Positions 13,191 to 24,235 of a stretch of DNA of 64,000 nt are shown piece by piece (position 1 is the first letter of the stretch; each line of letters starts with the position of its first letter). Origin of the DNA: Enoplolaimus lenunculus (lineage: Eukaryota > Nematoda > Enoplea > Enoplida > Thoracostomopsidae); contig JASANG010002137.1 in assembly GCA_030248215.1 (NCBI GenBank), positions 1-64,000 on the forward strand. The letters run 5' to 3'. The position numbers and the translations under genes are program-made. The notes beneath the pieces were generated by a model, which was not told the origin of the DNA, made no database searches, and worked only from the letters and a program-made list of their open reading frames with translations.

Positions 13191-15152
13191 GAATCGCGAA
13201 AATTGCAAGTGCTAAGGTCCCTGACGGAAGATACTTCCAAAACCTGAAAATAATTCCATGCCGTGTCTGCGCTAATCGGTACCCGACTCCTAAAGCTCCG
13301 GGTACCGACAACCCTAATTGCTCTACAATTCTTCAAATAAATCGGATATCCCGGAAACCTCCCAAAATCCGATTTTCCTTTGTCTGCTGAGCGACACGTT
13401 AACTTTCAAAAACAACACCCCAACTAAAACAAACTGAGACCCAAGTTTCTGGGCACCAGGCGCACAACCCCCTTACCCTGAAACTCCGATATCCCATGCT
13501 AAGTCCCCCTTTTATTCAAATTTCTAACCTGTATTTCGAAAACCCCTCGCCTCAAGCAACTGCCAATTATTCGAAAATTTTAAAAACGCCGCTTCGCACA
13601 CTGCAAAACATATCAATCACTCTCAGCGAGTGGAATGAAAATTCTAGCCGTTTTGAAATTCTGGAGCTCATTAAAAAGGGTATACTGCGCGGGTCGACGC
13701 CCTGAGTGTCTATCATACAGATGCAAATCCGCTGCCGTCAACCTGAGCTCAGTTGAAACATTTAAAACAGCTTTTTGTGTGACAGGGTTTTATAATTCCG
13801 TACGCCGGACCTCTCCTGTATTTTGCCAACCCTAGTCTAGGTGCTCCTTATCGTTAGTGCTCTCTACTGTACCCGAGCTTCAACCGTTTACACACATCTT
13901 CAGCGCTCGTTATAGTTTCTGCGACTTTTGCAACCGGTGTAAGGTCAGAATCGTCAAGGGGCTTGGGACACCGGGAGCTTAATCGGACGGAAACCAAGGA
14001 AAATAGAAACACCTCTAATCAGGGCAACATTCCGGGGTGTAAGCGAGGACCGGCAATTCAGCTGTTTTTAGAATAAACTCAGGGCCCCACACCCCCGTTA
14101 CATCCGTCTACCGGCAACCCAACGATTTTCAACGCAGAAAGTATACTATATGTGTACACATCTTATCTAATGTACACTGCATTATATATTTGTATATAGG
14201 TTCGTGTACCGAGTACCGAATTGGGGGAACGAGTGAGCCGTTATGAGAATCTCTTGATCGAACCCACCCGCACGTAGTTCGAAACCTCTCTCAATCTTCC
14301 TGATAGGCATGCAAAACAGGTTTCCAGGGCTGCGCTCTTGTATCTATTAGGGTGGTACCCCCGTTTTGGTTGCGTTCGTTAACCACAAGTATTCCTTGCA
14401 AATTTCAAGTGAAAGATTTGAAATTTTAATCTCACGAAATGGAAACGTTGAGAAAGGAAACGCTAAGAGGCTGGTGCGTTTGTTAAATTTTCAATTGTTA
14501 GTCGGATACCGTCTAGTCAGTGCTGGGATGGTAGGTCTAGTTGGAAATCTAGTCAAAACTTGGGGTGGGGTATTCTAGTCAGAGTAAAAAGAGCATCCGG
14601 TCCAAATTCCAATAAAGTCTGGTCGGCATGCCGGCGTAATTCCTAGTCAATCTCATAGTCACTTTTTTAAATCAACATCTAGTTATTGAATTAAGAACGC
14701 CAAGATTTAAAAGGGATGCGAACCTAAGGTCCCAGCAATTCAATCAACATCGAGTAAACAGATACATAAAAAAGTTACTAATTACAGGACAGTCAAGATA
14801 ACAAAACCAAAAACAACAAAATAAAATAATGGAAATTCATGGCGACAACAAATACGTAAAGCGTGAATATACATATGATCCCTAAAGCGAAATATCCCTT
14901 GACCACTTATTATGGCCGGTCAAGGCCCTCTGGATTCTTAGTAACTTTTAAGCCCTTATGTGCTAAGGAGACAGTTTGCTGCGAAATCAGTGTCCCTGAC
15001 AATATTGCGTAAAACATACACTGCTGCTCAGAATATTAAAAGTATTAAAGTTGAACTGCAGTTAATATTTGCGCAGCACTCCCTTGGGTAGCTTTAGTTT
15101 TAAGATATTTATATTTATTCGAAAAGTTTTGTATTTTTTATATCGGTTAGCG
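13191..15152. other. No recognised gene
   Basis: The first part is compositionally like the adjacent satellite and may hold further, unrecognisable units. No splice-bounded open frame, family motif or inverted-repeat element was seen. Confidence 0.35.
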
Positions 15153-15449
15153 CATGTGTTGCCAGAACGGTTTTTTGCATGCGGTCGATGAGGTATCGAG
15201 CAGAGCGCAACCGGATGCAGAAAATACCGAAACGGGAAAGCGAAATTAACACTGCATTTTCTGTTGGAACCGGATAGTGCAAGCTCAACAATTAATCTTT
15301 AGCACAATTTGACAAAAATATAACAAACATACGGCATTTTTACAGCGAAAAAATATCGAATAAATCGGTGCAAACCGGATTTAGTACCGGAACCGGAAAC
15401 CAAAATCTACCGCATTTGCCTCGTAGGGCCGGAGTTCTGGCAGCCCATG
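15153..15449. mobile_element. MITE with GCCAGAAC inverted ends
   Basis: The left end CATGTGTTGCCAGAACGG pairs with the complement of the right end CCGGAGTTCTGGCAGCCCATG. Subterminal CCGGA-rich stretches repeat toward both ends. It has no open frame and no certain target duplication, so the superfamily is unassigned. Confidence 0.5.
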
Positions 15450-17950
15450 TGTACCGAAAAGCTAAGCTAGACAGAAACAACAGGCGTCAGATACGACTAA
15501 CGTTGCGAATTTTTTAAATTGAATAAGCAACATTTAAACAATGATCCATGAAATCAGACTCTATACTGGACAAAAATATTAAGTTAGTATTGTGTTGGCC
15601 CGGGGCCCCTGGTTTTCATTTTAACTCAATAAATAACATAACTACTTGATCTGGGTTAAAACAGAATTTAACCGTTGAAAATGTAACACATGTGTCAACG
15701 GTAAACAATGGGAAAATTTACATCTGTTATTTGCTGGTTTAACGCAATGCAACTTTTTTCGTCAAACGCAAGTTTTGCACCGGTTTTATTAAAAGTTGTT
15801 GCGATAAAACATGGAGAATCGAAAACATGGCTTCAGTTCTTCAGCTCATGACGTATGCAACCTTGGAGTTTGGCTTATCTATAGCGGTTTATGTTTATAT
15901 ATTATTATATAATATGGCAGGGTGCGACCCGATATTCTGCTCCGGCTCTGGCAAAAAATTGACACCCGGCGCCGGTTCCGGTATTTTAACTTGCCGGATG
16001 TTTATTTAAAAGTTTGGAAAAAAATGAATTTAAAATAGCAGTTCCGATTCATGTAAAGGCTGACGCAGAACAAAATCTGAATGCTTAGCTTTTTACACGA
16101 ATATTTTCTGTTTCATCTAAGATCCAGTTTTCGAATCCCGAATTCTCGAATGAAAGCCGTAAGAGATTGGCACTTGGACCGAGGTAACTCCAACATCCTG
16201 TTGTGATATGGTCTTGTCTTTGAGAATTACAGGCACACTGTAACGATGCTGTAAATGTGCAACTCCGAACGGAACAAAGTGAGGAGAGAATTACACGTAC
16301 ACGAGTGCAAAACGAGTGTCAGCACAAGTACCGTTCTGAGATTGTCCACGAGAAAAATTATGGGGAAAATTGAACATGACAAGATGTTTGGAGCTAAACC
16401 GGCCTAACGTTTAAGGTGTTACATTGATAACATAACTCAGGCTTGAACGCAATCTCATGCTGTGTTTCAAAATGTGATTGGTGACCTTTTCACGGTGTCG
16501 TCCCCATATGCAAATGGGGCTATGGGAGACTATAAAAATACTCACTTTTACGGACCCGCAGCCAGAGGGTGGGGGGCAGAAAAGAATTTTGGCACCCTGG
16601 AAAATTTTCAACTTTGCTTTTAATTCAATGAAATTTCTTGCATGCTTCTAATGAACTTTTTTAACCCCCGTAGCAGGATGAGCTGGTTACGGGAATTGAG
16701 GATGTCAGAAATTTGAGAATATCATAGAATACATCTGGTGTAGAGTTTGTACAAACGGTCAACCTTGCATGCTGATTTGAAATTGAAAAACTAAAACACT
16801 CATGCTGAATAAAGTGATTTGGCAAACTTGATAAATGGATTATACTACAATTATTTATTGAAGTAATTTGTTTTTCGAAACCATTACGAAAACAGTTTAA
16901 CCGCAAGCCAGCTGGTCCAAACGCGTATGTATGAAACCTCAGCGGAGAAGGAACGTGAAAACAGCGACCCAGGCAAAACGTTATAAGCATACTAAACCCA
17001 GGTACTACAGATCTATTATGAATCTTAGAAAGTAAAATTTTGTAAGGAAGAGACCTTACCATTTTTTTCTTGATAAATTTTTGATGGGTGTACTTCCATA
17101 CCGCCACCTTCAAGATCAACCTTGGTTTCGTTCTTGTGATTAACTCTACAAAATAAGTTGTTTTAATAACCTTCAGGTTGAGGCTTAACTTTTTCGGATA
17201 CTCTAACCTATTTAGCAACAAAAAGCGTCAGTGCTACGGGCGTTAACCTGCTTTTCAATTCGGAAATGTACTTATAGCTTTGCGTGTATGCAAATTTTTG
17301 ATTCCTAAAATCCAGGAAGTTATTCTAAAGCATCCTGCTAAAAATGGCTTTTATTTGCCTCTCAGACATATTCGTAAAGCGGTATATACTGTCTATTCAT
17401 CTATTTGTATGCATCCCTGGCCAGATAAAGTACAAACAGATGTGCCTAAAACTTCTCCCATTGGCCACATCATAACTTGCGAGCAAGGTTTACCGGAAAG
17501 AGAAAAAAATAGGCACAGCGTTGTGCCAGATTTATACGCCTCTTTGATCAAACGCGTCATAATTAGCCGGGCTTTTGGCCAGTCGATGAAAAAATGTTTG
17601 GTGTATTTTTGACAGTAAAGCGAAAATCTAACGTCAATCAACGTTATCGACTGAAAAGGTTTAACGAAGAAAACAATTAAGAGAAGTGTTTTAATACAGA
17701 CAGTTTAATTTACGGAGAGTCTGATTTCTGCAATAAGGAAGTAAATCAGTTTTAAGCAATGTTCAATAAATCCTGATGTTAGACCAAGATTAGCCAATGG
17801 AGGGGTCCAAAAAGTTAGAGATTTCAGGGATTTTGCGTTATTTAACAGCATTAGCGGAGTTTTAAATACCAAATTTTTCCTCGAATGAGCTGAGTTCACA
17901 TGCTCCTTTTCGCTGCGATCCCATTTATTGCTCGCATTGTTTTTATTTAT
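15450..17950. other. No recognised gene; two partial repeats
   Basis: Contains a partial hAT-like fragment near 15918–16000 (CAGGGTGCGACC then CCGGCGCCGGTTCCGG) and a copy of the CCCGTAGCC family at about 16553–16690. A 186-codon minus-strand open frame at 16661–17221 matches no family I know and overlaps that repeat; I do not call it a gene. Confidence 0.35.
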
Positions 17951-17961
17951 GGTTGTTTTGT

Positions 17962-18115
17962 AGAACACAGCGTAAGCCTAAGCCTAAGTGTAAGAAAGAG
18001 CATATTCCTAAGCCTAAGCCTAAGCCTTAGCCTAAGCCAAGCAATAAATTAGTCTAAAGATTAAGCTTACTCTGTTGCTGTTGCACAGAATAACGTTCCG
18101 CGCCTAATCTTTACA
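17962..18115. mobile_element. TTAGGC-bearing MITE, copy 2 (reverse)
   Basis: Reads as CCTAAGCCTAAG units (the complement of CTTAGG), then TTAGTCTAAAGATTAAGCTTACTCTG split by the usual spacer, then AACGTTCCGCGCCTAATC and TTTACATGG. This is the reverse complement of the order seen at 27747–27950. It is non-coding. Confidence 0.6.
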
Positions 18116-18484
18116 TGGAACAAAGTTAGGTTTAAGATTTTATCGATATTTATCTCAAAAAAGCATTCTCTAATCGAAGCATTTTTATGAAAATATTAAT
18201 TTGGATACAGGGAAACCCGAACACTGTATATATAGAAGAGGCATAAAAAATTATTTTTGCTTCTAAATTTTTTATTTCAGCAAAGTTGAAGCTTAGACCT
18301 GTAAGAGTGTTACCAGTTCATCAAAAGCGGTGTTTATAAAGTAGAACTGCATCAATTTGAAATTTGCAAATTTCGAATTTTACCAAACATTCGCCTAGTT
18401 ACCAGTAAGAGCTGGAATTAACTGGTCTGATACTCAACAGTAATGGTAGCACTACTGTCGCATTTGAAAGTTACCTCAAGTCAG

Positions 18485-18870
18485 GGTGTACATGAACAGT
18501 AAAAATAACGGAAACGGACAGGGATATGAATCAAAATTACAGAAATGAAAACGGAAAACAAGTATTGAGGTATAAAAGTTTTAAAGATGTTATTCTTATG
18601 CGAACACAATTGAGACGTGCAAACATTCACAAGGTATTGTAAAATTTAAAAGAAAAATGGCGGATGCATCGAAATTTTCTAGATTTGGGTGAATTTCGTA
18701 ATTTTTGTTTCATTTCGAACAATTGCAGCATATCTGCAATGAAAAATTGCGGAGGTATACACGTGATTTATAAGTATTTTTCGGCGTACAAATAACAGAA
18801 TTTTCGTTATTTCCATAACGGAAACGAAAACGGATACCGGTTTTTACCGCAAACAAATATCCGATTACAC
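18485..18870. mobile_element. MITE copy, CAGGGTGTA family
   Basis: Starts CAGGGTGTACATGAACAG and ends near CCGATTACACCGTG, imperfect inverted ends. The interior shares phrases in the same order with 6418–6780. Subterminal regions are rich in ACGGAAACGG. It has no coding capacity. Confidence 0.6.
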
Positions 18871-19004
18871 CGTGCCGAAAAGTCACTCATCCTCTTCTTG
18901 TACCTAAATTTTCATAGATTTTCGATAACATAAAACCATACAACAAGCCCAGAAGGCAAGAGAAGTTACGGAAGGGCGCAGTCTGAAAACATTTCAAGTA
19001 CTTA

Positions 19005-19443
19005 CTGTAGTGACCCGAATAAGAGGGGGTAATAAGACGGGGTCCCCATTTTGAGTCCAAATCAATAGGAGTCCGTATCCCTAATAAGATTTCATAAGCG
19101 AATAGAGTCACTAAACCCTAATTAGAGTCCATAAACGTCAATTATTCCTAACTGCAGCGCATAAACGGCTCCAGGACCAAACAAAGTTGAGTTAGAAACT
19201 TAAAAGCGTACTTAAATTTTGAATGTAACATTCAAATGTAACCTTGCAATATCGCTCAAGATTTTGATGCAAGTCAAAAAACTTTAAATTCAACGGATAG
19301 TACCAATACCGGATATATATCAGTAACGAAGGGTAGCGGATTGCGGGTTGAAAATAAATGACACTCCGTAACCGAATAACAGGGGGTACCCTCTGGAGAG
19401 GCCAAATAAATATCAGCCCCCCCTCTTATTCGGGTCACTACAG
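19005..19443. mobile_element. Tc1/mariner-like MITE, CTGTAGTGACCC family
   Basis: A 439-bp element begins CTGTAGTGACCCGAATAAG and ends with the complement, CTTATTCGGGTCACTACAG. It is flanked by TA on both sides (19003–19004 and 19444–19445), the target used by Tc1/mariner transposases. There is no transposase frame. Other copies lie at 33535–33992, 42942–43350, 61464–61593 and, truncated, at 32635 and 35850. Confidence 0.85.
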
Positions 19444-19445
19444 TA

Positions 19446-20313
19446 GGAAAAGTGAATTTCATGAAAAAGTGTGAAGTTATTTTTTGCTTAATAGAAATTG
19501 TGGGCTTAACCTTCTGGTAATAGGAAAGTAATACGGTTTGTGGAGTTAAAATTTACTTTATTCAATATCGCCAATGTTTCAATTATACATCTAGCATCGC
19601 TTGGTAAACTACGAACGAATAAAATATCATATCTTTTATTCAGAGTTATTACTATAGTATCTAAGATCTGAAGAAAATTAAAATAAGTTCTCAATGGTTT
19701 GCTCAAAATGTAAGTTATTGGCGAGTATTGTATATTTAATATAATTCTATTGAACTGGCTGCATCTCTTTGAGTTGTATAAATTTCTAACGCTACTAAAC
19801 GTGCTCAACGAATTCAATACCAAAAGCGGATGCAGAAATGGTTCTAGTGCGGGATCAACGTGTTGGAGCAATAAATTTTAAGCTAAACATGTCGAGTTCC
19901 TACCCTTACTGTGTATCAAGAAAACTGTGATTGGATTCGTTTTTTAGTTATTTTTGTATTATTCTGAATTGTGAATTTTTCAGTGCTTACAAGGTTGTCC
20001 TATTTGTTTTAATTCAAAATTGACATTGGACATTGTTGTAATGCTTTTGAAAAAACATATCTACAGTTTACAATCGATCTGTATTAAAATTTAACAAGTT
20101 AAATTCGTATTTTCAGGTCCAATAAGTCAATAATGAAATTCATGCAGTGTAAAATTTTGCAAAAGCGGCCGTCGTCTGGGCATAACAAAGTACTCAAATG
20201 GTTAGCTTCATCGCCGAGTGATGGTTTGTTTTTATTAATTTTATGAATTAAATGTATACTTTGACGTGTAACATTTCTTTTCGCGTCAAAGCATTCTAAA
20301 CTAGAATGTCATA
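19446..20313. other. No recognised gene
   Basis: A 121-codon minus-strand open frame at 19506–19871 has no recognisable motif and no convincing splice context. Nothing else was seen. Confidence 0.35.
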
Positions 20314-20580
20314 AGAGTTTCGCTATATTTTTGTTGACGTACGGCGCCGAGCATCACCCTTACGACGCCGTCCGTCTCCCATACGGCGCCGTTCGTCAAA
20401 GTCTGTTACCGTGCGCTATCGTACGCAAATAAGTCGCGTACGATAACGTATGGTGACGGACGGTGACCGACGGCGTCGTACGGGTGACGGACGGCGTCGT
20501 ACGGATGACGGACGGTGGGCATCGTATGGGTGACGTACGGTGACGGACGGCGCCGGACGTCAAGTATAGCGCAACCCTTA
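20314..20580. mobile_element. G+C-rich foldback MITE with GACGGACGGCG units
   Basis: The left arm TTTCGCTATATTTTTGTTGACG and the complement of the right arm GACGTCAAGTATAGCGCAACC form imperfect inverted ends (CGCTATA…GACGT). The interior is made of repeated GACGGACGG and GTCGTACGG units, partly in opposite orientations. It stands out sharply from the A+T-rich flanks. Half-copies of the same arm appear at 26685–26730 and 35815–35850. It is non-coding. Confidence 0.7.
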
Positions 20581-21602
20581 GTGTGTCACAGTTAGAAATG
20601 CGCTATGCTGCTAATTGGAATATACGAAAAATTTTCTGGCTGAATTCCTTTTGACCACAGCGATAGTTGTGTCCAAATCATGAATTAATAAAAAATTGTT
20701 AATCACTACCCTTGCTTCCTTATCATGCAGCGATCAACTGCGTCTTTGCATAATTTAAACAAATTACCTAATCATTAGCAAAGGATAATGCTAAGAGCAC
20801 TCTATAAAATTATTTCCAACAAGAACATATGTAGCAGAAAATATAAATTATATTGTTTGGCTGTCATACTCAATTGCTAAACTTTACACTGTGATCTGCC
20901 AGAACAGGTTGCAGGCAATTTTAAACAGCATAGTTAAGAAACACCTGCCCTCAACAAAACATTTAACGCAAGTAAGCGTTATAAATTTTACCAATTCATA
21001 TAACTTTTTCCGCTGAAAACGGGAATTCCTACATCACTGTTCGCTGTTGTTCACCTTGTGATTTGTATCGAGTATCCGCCGATAGCATCTTGTTTATTAG
21101 TAGAAAGTCCATTAGAGATAAACAATGGCTTATTTTTAAAAACAGACCCCACCCATACATCGTAGAGACTCTTGTTTTCTATGTTCCGGCTACTAATTAC
21201 AATTTGACAGGTGATCCAATCTGCGCATGTTAGTTTCACCGATGCTATACATATATACATATATACATATATGTGTAATAGTTGCGATAAACTTCAGTTC
21301 ATGAAACATCGTGTACTAAGATATACACCGAAGCTGAGCGTGGTATATAATTGTCTCAGCGTTTCTTCACGTTTAAATTGAACTGCAATTCAAATACCAA
21401 GCCGAATTTATATTGCGAATATATTTTTAATTCATTAAGAAAACCTAATTTAATGTAATAACTTTGTCAAATTAGCAAAATTTTAGAAGCACTGAAAAAC
21501 CATTTTAGCGACTGATAACAAATTACCCGTATTCGAATAGATACCAAAAAATTAAACATCGCAGCACCAATCCGGTAAAATTTTAAACAAAGTTTCTAGC
21601 TT
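20581..21602. other. No recognised gene
   Basis: A+T-rich; includes a short ACATATAT-type simple repeat near 21247–21273. No coding or RNA signal was seen. Confidence 0.35.
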
Positions 21603-21825
21603 GGCCCGTATTCTCAAATGTGTGTAGCAGCTATCACTAGTTGGTGATAGGTCTTCTAACGGTCGAACCAGTGAATGATGAGACCTGAAAATTTTACGCA
21701 ATATTAGCATTTGGTTTGCTCTATTCTTATACCAATATTGAGTTCAACAACTGCAATAGTGAGCGAGTTTGAAAAACCGATTACTAAATTGATTATGCTG
21801 CTATACACATTTGAGAATACGGGCC
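21603..21825. mobile_element. MITE with GGCCCGTATTCTCAAATG ends
   Basis: A 223-bp element with long inverted ends: GGCCCGTATTCTCAAATGTG on the left and its near-perfect complement on the right, continuing for about 30 bases with few mismatches. CTT flanks both sides (21600–21602 and 21826–21828), a possible 3-bp target duplication. A more diverged relative lies at 56388–56615. The superfamily is uncertain. Confidence 0.75.
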
Positions 21826-21828
21826 CTT

Positions 21829-23178
21829 GTTTAAAGTACAAGTCAAGGGAATGCTTCATGTTGTAAAATGTCTTCTGGTACAGCAAGCAAATTGTTTCTT
21901 AAAAATTTGTGCCTTGAGATTTACAGTTGAAATTGAATTATGAATAATTTTAATGATAAATTGCTCGTTGACACGGTCTCCAGGTAGTCTTTTTCTCATC
22001 TCTTTCCGTTGTGGTTTTGTTCACAATCTGTATTGTTTTTATACTGTGCTAAGAACATCATGGGGTATTTCTTTAGATTCGCATAGTCGTTGTGAAAACA
22101 AGGAAGTTTTTCTGGTTTCACTATGTTGGCTACTGAAACTTTTTAACTTGAGTTTTCGTCAAATTGAAGATGTTTGGACGAAATCAGTTGTCTAATGCAT
22201 ATTTCAGTATGCTGTCTTCTATACCCGAAAATTTTAACTGCAGTGTCAAAGCCACTGATGTCTCCAAAGCTTCAATGGTCAGCGTGCACAGCTTTTAAAA
22301 CTTACCTGATATGCGCACGGTTTCGTAGCAGTAGTATAAGCATGCGCTGTGTCGCAGCTCAATATCTGACCCTCTCTAGCTGATGAAATGGGTCCCGTGT
22401 GAAGTGCCATTCAGAGGTGCAATAATTGATCCCAAAGTGGGCGGCATGTGGGGCGCAATATACATTGTTGATGCAAACATCGTGAGCTAAGCGAGCGAGA
22501 TGTCAAATAAACGTGAATAACGGAATATCTAACTAGAGGCTTGCACCGAAGGAGAAAAATTTATTTAAGTCACATAGCCGATTGGCTTGGCCATGGGGTG
22601 CTCCCTGGAAGGATGTTGGCAGTTGCAGGGACACTGAATGTTTGAATTTTGCGAATAAATATAACTAGTCAACTTGGTTGCAATACTTGCATTGCAACCG
22701 GCGCTAATCTATTTACCGCAAGAATGCCGCCACATCACTAAAAATCTTCTTATAGAAAAAGTTTAAACTAAACTTATTCATATTCTGGGAGTTCTAGTTT
22801 TAATTATTAGATTACAGAGCAATATCTAATATCCAAAAAGTTAAATGCGTAGCATGCTTAAAACGTTTACCTAAGAATACAAGTGTCAGGATTCTCATAT
22901 CGTTGTAGAAAATACCTATACACGACCACATAGTTGTAAGCAATTTTTACTCATCATACATATGAAATTATAAATGTTTTAGAATTCCCATTCATTACTG
23001 AAACGTCAGGAACAATATTTCAAGCACCAAATGACTGCTGTAACGAACCTACGAGCGTGGCAGAATTCATAAAATTCGAAAATACTAATGGAATCAATAA
23101 CACAGCGACGTATTTGAATGAAGTGCGTATTGATCCTGTTGTGATGCTGCAGTAAGTTTAACCAAGGACAGCTATAAC
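21829..23178. other. No recognised gene
   Basis: A minus-strand donor-like site near 22293 follows a short open frame, but that frame overlaps a phrase resembling the TTAGGC-MITE end (GCTTATACTACTG), so I do not call an exon. Confidence 0.35.
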
Positions 23179-23353
23179 CAGTGGCGGATCCAGGATCTCA
23201 AAATGGGGGCGGGGCAAAACTTCACAGGTAATAAACTTACTTTTGACCTATACACAAACCACGAACTATTGTCACAAAATTGCTATAGAATTTTTGTCGA
23301 GATGCTGTTGGGGGGGCCACGGCCGGGGTGGCTCCCACACGGATCCGCCATTG
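23179..23353. mobile_element. hAT-like MITE, CAGTGGCGGATCC family
   Basis: The 175-bp element begins CAGTGGCGGATCCAGG and ends GGATCCGCCATTG. It is flanked by identical 8-bp copies of GCTATAAC (23171–23178 and 23354–23361), the hallmark of hAT insertion. Runs of G lie near both ends. A second copy at 32560–32951 shares ends and interior. There is no transposase frame. Confidence 0.9.
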
Positions 23354-23574
23354 GCTATAACTCAAGGGCGAATTATAAAACACACCGGTGAGGCCGTGGT
23401 TTCAGGGCTCGCGCCTCAAACGGTCAATGACCAGCATTTTATAAATAAAGGAAATTTTAGTGGCGAATGTACTTTTGACCCATGTTTATCATCGTGTTAT
23501 TTAGATGCATGCACAACAAACCAGGGTCAAGCTGTGGTTAGGCCGTGATTGGCCCCAGCGGCACAGGCATAGAT

Positions 23575-23760
23575 CAGGGTTGATCTAACTTTGCGGCCCA
23601 TGTACCCCGATCAGGGGCGGGGCGTTTTCACGCTGGATTTCCAATCTGTAAGGTTAAGTTTTTGACCGTTTTTGCTTAGGCTTAGGTTATAGGCTTATCC
23701 TTTAACGTAGTCTTAGGCTCAGGACTATGCTTATACTATTGTTACTGTTTTGATCTATTC
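23575..23760. mobile_element. TTAGGC-bearing MITE, copy 3
   Basis: Reads GGCCCATGTACC, GATCAGGGGCGGGGCG, then TTTGCTTAGGCTTAGG with degenerate units, then ATGCTTATACTATTGTTACTG. The order and ends match the family. The telomere-like array is short and decayed here. Confidence 0.5.
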
Positions 23761-24102
23761 ACCAACCACCCCTGCAATAGCTTGGGGTTTCGTTAGTGTG
23801 ACTAATGCAAGATGGTCTTTTCCTATAAAACAGCGTGTTTGCTCACATTCGAAGAATTTTAGAGAGCTGAAAACCAAGACACCTGAACCAAAATTGCATA
23901 TTTCAAAGCAACAGATGTTATACTATACAAATATTTGGTGAGAGTTGCGCGCTGAACCGTAACAACACTGTAATTCTAGCAAATGTGTAAAGTTTAACGA
24001 ACTGTGGATATGATTTCGTTGTTAGTTTTTTGTATGAGCCAGATGAAAACAACAAACTAAACTTCAAATAATATTATGGTTTATTTTTTCGACGAATGAT
24101 CT

Positions 24103-24235
24103 AATGTATAGAACAGGGTCGTAACAGTAGTATATGTTCTTAAGCGTAAACGTAAGCCTAAGCATTAGGAAAAATCAGCTTCAATCTGAATATTGCTTTA
24201 TTGCAGTGCTGCACAAAAAGTTCCACCCCTGATTT
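24103..24235. mobile_element. TTAGGC-bearing MITE, copy 4 (reverse)
   Basis: Starts TGTATAGAACAGGGTCGTAA, then CAGTAGTATATG, a few CCTAAGC units, and ends CCCCTGATTTTTACACGGGC. This is the reverse complement of the family order. It is non-coding. Confidence 0.6.

Noticed and set aside
16661-17221. 186-codon minus-strand open frame
   Set aside because: No recognisable domain, and it overlaps a copy of the CCCGTAGCC repeat; probably a chance frame.
22293-22391. Minus-strand ATG-initiated frame ending at a GTAAGT donor
   Set aside because: Part of it matches the end of the TTAGGC MITE (GCTTATACTACTG), and no partner exon in phase was found.
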